From JAAELZ01 sp965237485 (GTDB lineage: Bacteria; Pseudomonadota; Gammaproteobacteria; Arenicellales; Poriferihabitantaceae): DNA of 64,000 bases. The notes beneath the pieces are model-generated. The model saw only the letters and a program-made list of their open reading frames with translations, searched no databases and was not told where the DNA came from. The stretch spans positions 186,001 through 250,000 of the forward strand of contig CBDEFQ010000010.1 of the NCBI GenBank assembly GCA_965237485.1, given 5' to 3'. The position numbers and the translations under genes were made by a program. Below are positions 52,044 through 59,870 of this stretch, piece after piece (position 1 is the stretch's first letter; each line of letters starts with the position of its first letter).

Positions 52044-53315
52044 TTACAGTATCGCCTCTCCTTGGCTTTCTTGCGACCCTTGCTCGGATTTTCGCTTAGC
52101 TTCTGATAGCGAATCTCGCAAGCTTTGAATCTGTTGTTCTTTTTGTTGCAGCTTGAGGGAATAATCCGCTTCTACGTGCTGTCGGATTTGTACATCAATT
52201 TTATTGCGCTCTACGTCCATCTTGCGCGCGATTTCCAAATCCATTTCTTGTTGACGTTGTTGCAGTTTTCTTGCTTGTTCACGCAAATTAAGTTCATTAG
52301 TATGCGCCTCTGAAACTTTATTTTGCTGCTCCTGTAGTTGCGCTTGTATGCCCTGCATTTGTGAGGCAAATTGCTCGCGTTGCTGCCGCATTAAAGCATT
52401 GTGCTGCTCTTGTGCCTTTTGCAACTTTTTTTCCATTCTACTTGAATGCTGCGAAGCGATTTTTGCATTCACATCCTCTGCGATCTCTTCAAAAATAAGA
52501 TCTGAGACGTTAGTCGGATGACCACAATTGGGGCAAGGTATGACTTTTTTATCCATGCGTATAAGATAACATATATTCTTTGATCGCTTTGATCGCTTTG
52601 ATCGATGTGGTTTTTTATTAGCGGGGACATATTTCAGCAAATCACTAAACACCTTTCTAGTGCGAAACTCACCGCCTCTCACTTGGCGAGTCAACAAACT
52701 ACGCAACAGACATTTACTGCCAGTGCGTGCTTCGTCATCGATAAACTGCCGATCTGCCAATTGCTTCAAGCAAGCCCCGCTCACTTGTAATGTTTGCTCA
52801 GCATCAATATTATCAACACGCACTGGGCCTTTTTCTGGATAGTAAAAGTATTGCTTAGCCTCATTAATCAATTCTCCCGTATTGGCATCATGGTCTAAAA
52901 TTAATCCGTAGCCAATTTCGCTGAGTAAGGCGCACTCAAATAGTCGCAAAATATCATCCGGTCTACCCCCCTCATACAAGCGCAAAACACACTCATCATA
53001 AGCATCAAATAAATCTTCGTGCGCGTCATTTGCGTGAAGGAACTTAAATACTAACTCATTAATATAATACAGCGACGCCAATACTTGTCGATTTGATCGA
53101 GAAGGACGCACAACCCGTGTTTCCACCCCGGTTAGCGTATGTAAAGATCGTCGACCTGACCAACTAATATTTAATTTTTGAAAACTTTGTAGTTGCGCTC
53201 TACTACCGGTCTTTTGGCGCCTCGCACCTTTAGCAAGCAACCGAAAACGGCCATATTCCCGCGTGAACACATCGACTAATAAACTGCTTTCAGACCAAGG
53301 GCTTGAATGCAACAT
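52044..53315 (-). CDS. recO: DNA repair protein RecO fused in frame to a DUF2130-type N-terminus, 3'-truncated
   Basis: Residues ~1-240 are RecO: an OB-fold start (SSPWSESSLLVDVFTREYGRFRLLAKGARRQKTGSRAQLQSF), a helical domain (LLRLFECALLSEIGYGL-like) and the end RKVFSDLLKYV. RecO loads RecA with RecF and RecR. No stop follows. Three 9-bp repeats encode RSKRSKRSK, and the frame runs into MDKKVIPCPNCGHPTNVSDLIFEEI (ATG 52556) and a long Gln/Glu-rich coiled coil, the N-terminus of DUF2130-type proteins. IS256 copy B cuts this part. The DUF2130 part may also be translated from ATG 52556, though no good ribosome-binding site is seen. ATG 53315 omits a few usual RecO N-terminal residues, but an in-frame TAA lies just upstream. 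Confidence 0.85.
   Translation of the reverse strand: MLHSSPWSESSLLVDVFTREYGRFRLLAKGARRQKTGSRAQLQSFQKLNISWSGRRSLHTLTGVETRVVRPSRSNRQVLASLYYINELVFKFLHANDAHEDLFDAYDECVLRLYEGGRPDDILRLFECALLSEIGYGLILDHDANTGELINEAKQYFYYPEKGPVRVDNIDAEQTLQVSGACLKQLADRQFIDDEARTGSKCLLRSLLTRQVRGGEFRTRKVFSDLLKYVPANKKPHRSKRSKRSKNICYLIRMDKKVIPCPNCGHPTNVSDLIFEEIAEDVNAKIASQHSSRMEKKLQKAQEQHNALMRQQREQFASQMQGIQAQLQEQQNKVSEAHTNELNLREQARKLQQRQQEMDLEIARKMDVERNKIDVQIRQHVEADYSLKLQQKEQQIQSLRDSLSEAKRKSEQGSQESQGEAIL
52578..52604. repeat. 9-bp tandem repeat, three units, at the RecO/DUF2130 junction
   Basis: CTTTGATCG occurs three times in direct tandem on the plus strand. On the coding strand it gives the R-S-K repeats between the RecO and DUF2130 parts. 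The length keeps the frame whatever the copy number. Confidence 0.85.
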
Positions 53316-53345
53316 ATACGCATCTTGTTGTTGTATGCGTATGGC

Positions 53346-54257
53346 TTAACCCTCGCTATAACCTAACGACTTAAGCAAAGCCGCATTGTCCGCCCAACCT
53401 TTGCGCACTTTAACCCATAGCGCAACGTGAATTCTTTTACCGAATGATAACTGCATTTGCTTGCGTGCCCGCGTGCCAATTTCTTTAAGCCTTTCACCAT
53501 TTTTACCAACCAGTATGCCCTTCTGGCCTTGACGGTCTACCCAGATAGTCATATCCGTAACCAATATGTCTTCATCCTTAATTTCAAAGCTGTTAACTTC
53601 TACCGCAGTTGAATAAGGTAACTCTTGGCCTAGCTGCCTAAATATTTGTTCTCTCACTAACTCAGCCGCTAAAAACCGCTGGCTTTTATCAGTGATCTGG
53701 TCGGCTGGAAAGCCATAACCCATGCCATCGCTTGGTAATAGTTCAATCAGCTTATCAAGCAAGTCGTCAATATTTTGTTTGCGCTTTACCGACAGTGGAA
53801 TGATATGGGTGAAATCAAACTGTTTTTGGCTCCGCGCAATTAGCGGTAGTAATTGGTCCTTATCTTTAAGTTTATCAATCTTATTGATCAACAAAATTAC
53901 CGGTGCCTTAGGTCTACCTATAGCGCTTAAGGCCAGTTGTGTTTCTGCATTCCAGCCCCGGTCATCCATCATAAACACAACAGCATCAACATCTTCTAGG
54001 CTACTTAATGCCGCTTTGTTGATTACTCTGTTGAGCTTGCTTCGACCGGCATCGTGTATACCCGGCGTATCAACAAAAACAATCTGTGCTTCCTTGGTAG
54101 TTTTTATGCCCAAAATGCGATGCCGCGTGGTTTGTGGCTTTCTAGAAGTGATCGCTATTTTCTGGCCAATCATGTAATTGACAAGGGTAGATTTGCCCGC
54201 ATTTGGCGGCCCTACTACGGCCACAAACCCAAACTTGGTATTGTCCTCTGGAGTCAT
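53346..54257 (-). CDS. era: GTPase Era
   Basis: A 303-residue ribosome-assembly GTPase. It has G1 VVGPPNAGKST, G3 VDTPGIHD, G4 LINKIDK and a C-terminal KH domain (ILVGKNGERLKEIGTRARKQMQLSFGKRIHVALWVKV), which binds the 3' end of 16S rRNA. It starts 2 bp after the rnc stop, in the order lepA-lepB-rnc-era-recO. Confidence 0.96.
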   Translation of the reverse strand: MTPEDNTKFGFVAVVGPPNAGKSTLVNYMIGQKIAITSRKPQTTRHRILGIKTTKEAQIVFVDTPGIHDAGRSKLNRVINKAALSSLEDVDAVVFMMDDRGWNAETQLALSAIGRPKAPVILLINKIDKLKDKDQLLPLIARSQKQFDFTHIIPLSVKRKQNIDDLLDKLIELLPSDGMGYGFPADQITDKSQRFLAAELVREQIFRQLGQELPYSTAVEVNSFEIKDEDILVTDMTIWVDRQGQKGILVGKNGERLKEIGTRARKQMQLSFGKRIHVALWVKVRKGWADNAALLKSLGYSEG

Positions 54258-54258
54258 T

Positions 54259-54921
54259 TTATAAAGAGGCTAAGGCATATTTTGCGGCAAGCTGCTCAGC
54301 CACACGCCGACTTTTACCCGTTGCGAGGAAAACCCGCTTTGGCTCTTGCAAGGTGCATTCCACTTCAAAGCATAAATCATGCGGCTTACCTGTTTTGGAG
54401 ACGATTGCGTATTCCGGCAAAGGTAGTCCTGCACTCTGCTGCGCCTCTTGAAGTTGGGTTTTTGCATCCTTATCTATATCTGGCTTAACCGTGCTAAGCC
54501 GATTATCATATAAGGATAAAATTACATCACGCACAGTATTAAAATCACTGTCCAAATAGATAGCACCCAATACCGCCTCAAAAGCATCGGAGCGAATAGA
54601 ATCGCGCTTGCGGCCACCAGTTTTAAGCTCCCCTGCACCAACAATCAGATGCTTTTCAAATTCCAACTCATGGGCTATTACCGCCAAGGTCTCTCCCCGG
54701 ACTAACCTCGCACGCATGCGCGTTAACTCGCCTTCCTGCGCGTCATCAAAGCGTTCATACAACGCTTTTGCAATCACCACGCCCAACACTGCATCGCCTA
54801 AAAATTCTAGCCGTTCATTATTTTGACCCGCGAAACTCCTATGGGTCAAAGCACTTTCAAGCAGGTCTATCTCTTTAAAATGATAGCCGAACTGCCTTTG
54901 TAGAGAATCTAAACCAGCCAT
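54259..54921 (-). CDS. rnc: ribonuclease III (Rnc)
   Basis: A 220-residue double-strand-specific RNase. The RNase III signature NERLEFLGDAVLGVVIA contains catalytic acidic residues, with the second set in DAFEAVLGAIYLD. A C-terminal double-stranded RNA-binding domain follows (DAKTQLQEAQQSAGLPLPEYAIVSKTGKPHD). ATG 54921 is chosen over the TTG before it. It processes rRNA and structured mRNA. Confidence 0.96.
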   Translation of the reverse strand: MAGLDSLQRQFGYHFKEIDLLESALTHRSFAGQNNERLEFLGDAVLGVVIAKALYERFDDAQEGELTRMRARLVRGETLAVIAHELEFEKHLIVGAGELKTGGRKRDSIRSDAFEAVLGAIYLDSDFNTVRDVILSLYDNRLSTVKPDIDKDAKTQLQEAQQSAGLPLPEYAIVSKTGKPHDLCFEVECTLQEPKRVFLATGKSRRVAEQLAAKYALASL

Positions 54922-54925
54922 CAAC

Positions 54926-55678
54926 TTACTCTATTACGGTACCTATCCTACCCCAATCAACGCCTCCGCCTGCCACCACATTCCAGCTAAACCAAATAAA
55001 AAATGCGCGCCCCACCATATTGGCTTCAGGCACAAAACCCCAGACTCGGCTATCACTGCTATTGTCACGGTTATCCCCCATCACAAAATAATGCCCCTCT
55101 GGAACAGCCAACTCAAATGGTCGAGTACGGCTGACTTTCCTTTGTAATATATCGTGCTCTACCTCGCCCAGCTTTTCTACCTTCCGTGTTGCGGTATAGC
55201 CTCGGCCAAGATCTCTGGCCAAGTGATCTTTTTGCTCAAGCGTCGCTATCACTTCTTGGCCATTAATAAATAACCTGTTGTTGCCCATTTGTAAGACATC
55301 GCCAGGCAATCCAACCAAGCGCTTAATGTAGTTTACCTTAGTGTTTTTTGGGTATCGAAAGACCACTACATCGCCTCTATCAGGCGAGCCAGTGGGAATA
55401 ACCTTTTTGTAGATAATAGGCAATTTTATGCCATAGGCACTTTTGTTAACCAATATGAAATCACCTAAATGCAAAGTGGGTAACATCGAGCCTGAAGGAA
55501 TTCGAAAAGGCTCTGCAACGAATGAACGCAGTGCGAAAACAATAATCACTACCGGAAACAAGGCTCTACCATAATCAGCCAGTGTTGATTCGCCTTCGCC
55601 CTTATTACTCAACCTACCATACAGAACGCCTAAACCAGTTAACACTGACATCACCAGCAAAATCCACTCTAAAACCAT
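54926..55678 (-). CDS. lepB: signal peptidase I (LepB)
   Basis: A 250-residue membrane-bound peptidase. N-terminal membrane segments are followed by PFRIPSGSMLPTLHLGDFILVNK with the catalytic Ser, box D GDVVVFRYPKNTKVNYIKRLVGLPGD with the catalytic Lys, and box E GHYFVMGDNRDNSSDSRVWGFV. It removes signal peptides of exported proteins. It lies 12 bp after lepA. Confidence 0.96.
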   Translation of the reverse strand: MVLEWILLVMSVLTGLGVLYGRLSNKGEGESTLADYGRALFPVVIIVFALRSFVAEPFRIPSGSMLPTLHLGDFILVNKSAYGIKLPIIYKKVIPTGSPDRGDVVVFRYPKNTKVNYIKRLVGLPGDVLQMGNNRLFINGQEVIATLEQKDHLARDLGRGYTATRKVEKLGEVEHDILQRKVSRTRPFELAVPEGHYFVMGDNRDNSSDSRVWGFVPEANMVGRAFFIWFSWNVVAGGGVDWGRIGTVIE

Positions 55679-55690
55679 ATCGAAAACCTA

Positions 55691-57499
55691 TTAATCTACC
55701 TTAAGAACTGCAAGAAATGCTTCTTGCGGAATGTGCACAGAGCCGACTTGTTTCATGCGCTTTTTGCCTTCTTTTTGCTTTTCCAATAGCTTGCGTTTTC
55801 GGGTGATGTCACCCCCATAGCATTTAGCCGTAACGTTCTTTCGCAGCGCTTTAACCGTTTCCCGCGCAATTATTTTTGCACCGATCGCTGCTTGTATGGC
55901 CACGTCAAACATTTGCCGTGGAATAATTTTACGCATCCTTGATACTAAAATACGACCGCGATAAACAGACTGGTCTTTATGGACCAACAGCGCTAGCGGG
56001 TCAACCTTTTCACCGTTGATCATGATATCCACTTTTACCATATTTGCAGCGCGGTATTCTAAAAACTCGTAATCCAAAGAAGCATAACCACGGGTAGTTG
56101 ATTTGAGCAAATCAAAAAAATCCAGCACCACTTCATTAAGCGGCAATTCAAACTCCATCATCACTTGTTGAGAGTGATAAACCGAGTTAGCTTGGATACC
56201 CCGCTTTTCAATGCACAGGGTCATCACCGCGCCGACATAATCTTGAGGGGTAAGAATCCTAGCGGTGATATAAGGCTCGCGGATCTCCCTAATTTTATTA
56301 AGTTCCGGCAATTCTGCTGGGTTATCAATCATCACCACATCGCCGCTTTCCATTTCCACTTCATAAATTACAGTAGGCGCAGTGGTAATTAAATCGATGT
56401 CGTATTCTCTCTCTAGCCGTTCTTGAATGATCTCCATGTGCAGCAGACCAAGAAACCCGCAACGAAAGCCAAAGCCCAAAGCTTGCGAACTTTCTGGTTC
56501 ATAATGCAAGGCTGCATCGTTTAGGCTAAGTTTGTCTAGTGCAGTGCGGAAGTTCTCAAAGTCTGCGCTTTCTATCGGATAAAGCCCAGCGAATACCGTC
56601 GGCTGCGCTTCTTTGAAACCCGTTAATGGCGCATCTGCCAAATTATTACTTAAGGTAATGGTGTCACCTACTCGAGCTGAACGCACGTCCTTTAGCGAGG
56701 CCATTACAAAACCAACCGTGCCGGTTTTTAATGACTGCGTTTTTTTCGGCTTAGGGGTAAAGATGCCGGTTTGCTCAACGAAGTGATCGTCACCCGTCGA
56801 CATCATGCGAATTTTGGTCTTTTTATTTCCTATCAGCTCGCCCTGCATGACGCGCACCAATGACACTACGCCCAAGTAATTATCAAACCAAGAGTCCATA
56901 ATCAGCGCTTGTAGCGGCGCAGTGGCTTCGCCTTGTGGGGGCGGTAACAGCTCTACCACCGCCTCTAAAACTGCTTCAATGCCTTCACCAGTTTTGGCGC
57001 TGATTAATAGGGCATCTGAAGCGTCAATACCTATCACATCTTCTATTTCCTTTCTTACTCTGTCTGGGTCAGCAGAAGGCAAATCAATCTTATTGATCAC
57101 CGGAATGATTTCAAGCCCAAGCTCAACCGCAGTATAGGTATTGGCCACAGTTTGCGCCTCAACGCCTTGGGTCGAATCCACCACTAAAAGCACGCCTTCA
57201 CAAGCCGTTAACGAACGCGACACCTCGTAAGAAAAATCGACGTGCCCTGGCGTATCGATAAAATTAAATAAATACGTATTGCCGTTTTGTGCGTGGTAAT
57301 TAAGTGAAACGCTTTGCGCTTTAATCGTAATCCCGCGCTCGCGTTCAATGTCCATTGTATCGAGCACTTGCTCCTTCATCTCTCGGTCGGCAAGTCCGTC
57401 ACAAGATTGAATTAATCGATCAGCCAGCGTCGACTTCCCATGGTCAACATGGGCAATAATTGCGAAATTTCGGATATGACTTAAGTCGGTTTCTGGCAT
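55691..57499 (-). CDS. lepA: elongation factor 4 (LepA)
   Basis: A 602-residue translational GTPase. It has G1 AHVDHGKSTLADRL, the switch region RERGITIKAQSV, G3 DTPGHVDF, G4 NKIDLP, and the LepA-specific C-terminal domain ending KEGKKRMKQVGSVHIPQEAFLAVLK. ATG 57499 (PETDLSHIRNFAIIAHVDHGK) is chosen because it fits the family. The frame extends eight codons further with a non-ATG start. First gene of the lepA-lepB-rnc-era-recO operon. Confidence 0.96.
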   Translation of the reverse strand: MPETDLSHIRNFAIIAHVDHGKSTLADRLIQSCDGLADREMKEQVLDTMDIERERGITIKAQSVSLNYHAQNGNTYLFNFIDTPGHVDFSYEVSRSLTACEGVLLVVDSTQGVEAQTVANTYTAVELGLEIIPVINKIDLPSADPDRVRKEIEDVIGIDASDALLISAKTGEGIEAVLEAVVELLPPPQGEATAPLQALIMDSWFDNYLGVVSLVRVMQGELIGNKKTKIRMMSTGDDHFVEQTGIFTPKPKKTQSLKTGTVGFVMASLKDVRSARVGDTITLSNNLADAPLTGFKEAQPTVFAGLYPIESADFENFRTALDKLSLNDAALHYEPESSQALGFGFRCGFLGLLHMEIIQERLEREYDIDLITTAPTVIYEVEMESGDVVMIDNPAELPELNKIREIREPYITARILTPQDYVGAVMTLCIEKRGIQANSVYHSQQVMMEFELPLNEVVLDFFDLLKSTTRGYASLDYEFLEYRAANMVKVDIMINGEKVDPLALLVHKDQSVYRGRILVSRMRKIIPRQMFDVAIQAAIGAKIIARETVKALRKNVTAKCYGGDITRKRKLLEKQKEGKKRMKQVGSVHIPQEAFLAVLKVD

Positions 57500-57691
57500 G
57501 GGTAGCGGCACAAACGCCCGCAAAAAATCAGGCGCTGATTGTACCTAATGTCAATCAACTTGTATGTATAAACGGCGCGGCATCCTCTATAGCGGCGGCT
57601 AAGGTATCGAAAGACACGAGATAGCAAATGCGCGTCTAATCTCTGCAATTACGAAGCTATTCTATCCTCCAATTTAGAGTGCACTAGTACA

Positions 57692-58504
57692 CTAAGCTTC
57701 CGGAGGCGTTCTAAATGGTTGGGTTATTAACTTATGTAGGTGGGCTTCTTGCGGCTCTCGATAATCAATTAAACCAATGCGCATTGCTTCATGTCCATCG
57801 ATAGGCTGCTCAGTATAAGTTCCAAATAGCCGATCCCATAGCGACAAATTGAAGCCGAAATTTCGATTTAGCTCCTCAACACGAACCGAATGGTGCACGC
57901 GGTGCATATCGGGTGTAACCAACACCCTGCGTAACATCGAATCTATGCGCGTAGGTATTTTAAAATTACTATGATTAAACATAGCAGTGGCATTAAGCAA
58001 TATTTCAAAAATAACCACCGCCCAAGCAGCAGCGCCCAAAACTAAGATAAGTAACAATTTAATTAACACCGAGATCACAATCTCTATCGGATGAAATCGC
58101 GACCCCGTGGTCACGTCATACTCTGTATCCGTATGGTGCATTTTATGCACCTGCCAAAAAATAGGAATACTATGGGCAAAGCGATGTTGCCAATAAATGC
58201 CGCAATCTAATAAAACAATTGTTGTAAGCACTTCAAGCCACAATGGGAGCGAAATCCAATTAAATATACCTGTATTCCATTGGCTTGCTAGAAAAGCGAC
58301 AGATATAGTCGCGCCTGGAAGAATCAGCCTCACTACAACAGTGTTAACGGCCACTAGAGCGATATTACTGGGCCAACGTCGCTTACGATGCTGTTCGGCT
58401 CGCCGTGGCGCAAGCCACTCCGCAATCATCATTAAGACTAGAACGCCCAGAAAGAAACTGAGCCTTAAACTAGCTTCTATTTCTAGTAAGGTTTGTGTAT
58501 CCAT
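57692..58504 (-). CDS. fatty acid hydroxylase/sterol desaturase family membrane protein
   Basis: A 270-residue integral membrane di-iron enzyme. The histidine clusters are HRFAHS, HKMHHTD and, near the C-terminus, HRVHHS, among four or so hydrophobic segments (LSFFLGVLVLMMIAEWL, LIKLLLILVLGAAAWAVVIFEILL). The family hydroxylates or desaturates lipids, and the substrate cannot be told from sequence. It is on the same strand as truB, which ends 60 bp upstream, and may be co-transcribed. Confidence 0.85.
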   Translation of the reverse strand: MDTQTLLEIEASLRLSFFLGVLVLMMIAEWLAPRRAEQHRKRRWPSNIALVAVNTVVVRLILPGATISVAFLASQWNTGIFNWISLPLWLEVLTTIVLLDCGIYWQHRFAHSIPIFWQVHKMHHTDTEYDVTTGSRFHPIEIVISVLIKLLLILVLGAAAWAVVIFEILLNATAMFNHSNFKIPTRIDSMLRRVLVTPDMHRVHHSVRVEELNRNFGFNLSLWDRLFGTYTEQPIDGHEAMRIGLIDYREPQEAHLHKLITQPFRTPPEA

Positions 58505-58563
58505 ACCAGCATTTTAAACCTATTTGCAAGCGAATACCGTTTGGCTATACGTCACAGCCTTAC

Positions 58564-59502
58564 TTAATTATGTGCAGGCGATTGTTGTGCCGGTAAATCA
58601 ACCATTAACTTCTTGGGCGAAACTGAACCAGCTTCATTCACTTCACCTAAGCCGAGGAATTGTTGCTGATTATCGTACATACGAATCATACCCGCTTCTG
58701 GCAAACCATTAACCCGCACCGCCTGGCCTCTCAATAAGTAGAAAGCGGCATTCTCTGACAAATCCACTTTTGGTAATTCGCAAACTGCCGTATCACTTGG
58801 ATAAAGTAATTTGTGTCTCTCCTGTGGGCTTTGCATGGCTTCAAGTTCATCCAAGGTAACAGCACCATCTAAGGTTAATGCGCCCGCTTGGGTACGTTGC
58901 AGAGCCGCAACATGCGCCCCACAACCCAGAGCCGAGCCAATATCTTCAGTTAACGAACGGATGTAATAACCGCTGGAGCAATGGACATCTAAAGTTAATT
59001 TATCAGTCTTGTGGTCAAGCACCATAATGTTGTGTGCAATAACCGAGCGTGTTTTACGCTCAACCACAATACCTTTACGCGCTAATTTATACAGCGGCAC
59101 CCCATTTAGTTTTAGCGCTGAATACATCGGTGGCATTTGATCTTGCGGACCAATAAACTGCTTTATAACTGCAGACACATCGGCTTCGTCGCAATTTATT
59201 GGCCTATGTTCAAGCACCTCTCCATCTGAGTCACCCGTGGTGGTGGTTATGCCTAACTGAATATCTACAACATAGCGCTTATCGGCACCAAGCAAATAGG
59301 AGGACACCTTGGTCGCTTGCCCAAAACAAAGCGGCAACAAGCCTGTGCCTAAAGGGTCTAAGCTGCCGGTATGTCCAGCTTTTCTGGCGTTAAGCAGCCT
59401 TTTTGCGGCCTGCAAAGCCTGATTTGAGCTTCGACCTGCGGGCTTATCTAATAGTAGTATTCCATTAACTAACTCGCCTCGCGTTTTAGTGCGCTGCCCC
59501 AT
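58564..59502 (-). CDS. truB: tRNA pseudouridine-55 synthase (TruB)
   Basis: A 312-residue enzyme. It has the family start GILLLDKPAGRSSNQALQAAKRLL and the catalytic Asp in KAGHTGSLDPLGTGLLPLCFGQATK. The insert segment DQMPPMYSALKLNG, SSGYYIRSLTEDIG, and a C-terminal PUA-like domain complete it. It makes pseudouridine 55 in the T-loop of tRNAs. It lies 17 bp downstream of rbfA in the nusA-infB-rbfA-truB operon. No rpsO follows. Confidence 0.96.
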   Translation of the reverse strand: MGQRTKTRGELVNGILLLDKPAGRSSNQALQAAKRLLNARKAGHTGSLDPLGTGLLPLCFGQATKVSSYLLGADKRYVVDIQLGITTTTGDSDGEVLEHRPINCDEADVSAVIKQFIGPQDQMPPMYSALKLNGVPLYKLARKGIVVERKTRSVIAHNIMVLDHKTDKLTLDVHCSSGYYIRSLTEDIGSALGCGAHVAALQRTQAGALTLDGAVTLDELEAMQSPQERHKLLYPSDTAVCELPKVDLSENAAFYLLRGQAVRVNGLPEAGMIRMYDNQQQFLGLGEVNEAGSVSPKKLMVDLPAQQSPAHN

Positions 59503-59519
59503 TAGGGAAGAAATATGCC

Positions 59520-59864
59520 TTAAGTTTGAACTGAATCAATCAGTTTAGATAAGGCCACGCCATCACGAATCGATACGTCGTGCTCGAAGATCAGCCGGGG
59601 TGTGCCGCGTTGATTAAGGCTTTGGCTTAGCTCGCGCCGCAAGAAGCTTGCCGCGCTATTTAATGCCTGCATACTGTCTTCAATCTCAGAATCCTTAAAA
59701 ACATTAATATAAACCACCGCGGTTTTGTAATCTTTACTCAAGCGCACGTCGCTCACTCCGACTAAACCCAATCTAGGGTCTGAAACCTCTCTGGTGATGA
59801 TTGTTGCCAGATTGCGTTTGATTTGCTCTCCAACACGGCGGCTGCGATCACTTCGCTCAATCAT
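59520..59864 (-). CDS. rbfA: 30S ribosome-binding factor A (RbfA)
   Basis: A 114-residue KH-like protein for late 30S maturation: RSRRVGEQIKRNLATIITREVSDPRLGLVGVSDVRLSKDYKTAVVYI and the C-terminal RRELSQSLNQRGTPRLIFEHDVSI. It starts 6 bp after the infB stop. Confidence 0.95.
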   Translation of the reverse strand: MIERSDRSRRVGEQIKRNLATIITREVSDPRLGLVGVSDVRLSKDYKTAVVYINVFKDSEIEDSMQALNSAASFLRRELSQSLNQRGTPRLIFEHDVSIRDGVALSKLIDSVQT

Positions 59865-59870
59865 TGCTGC

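Larger units (their letters stand above)
50492..52053 (-). mobile_element. IS256-family insertion sequence, copy B, carrying a MITE
   Basis: The same element as copy A, inverted, with ends GATTACGCAACATTGGG at 50492 and GATACTGTAACTTCAGG ending at 52053. It is 1562 bp long because it contains a 164-bp MITE plus 5-bp duplication and retains ~44 bp lost in copy A. The flanks (ATCCTTGA at the left, GCCTCTCC at the right) do not match, so no target duplication exists. Its junctions therefore arose by recombination or adjacent deletion rather than simple insertion. Confidence 0.92.

Noticed and set aside
52578..52604. Iteron or replication origin repeats
   Set aside because: Only three 9-bp units lie inside a coding frame, with no DnaA boxes or rep gene beside them.
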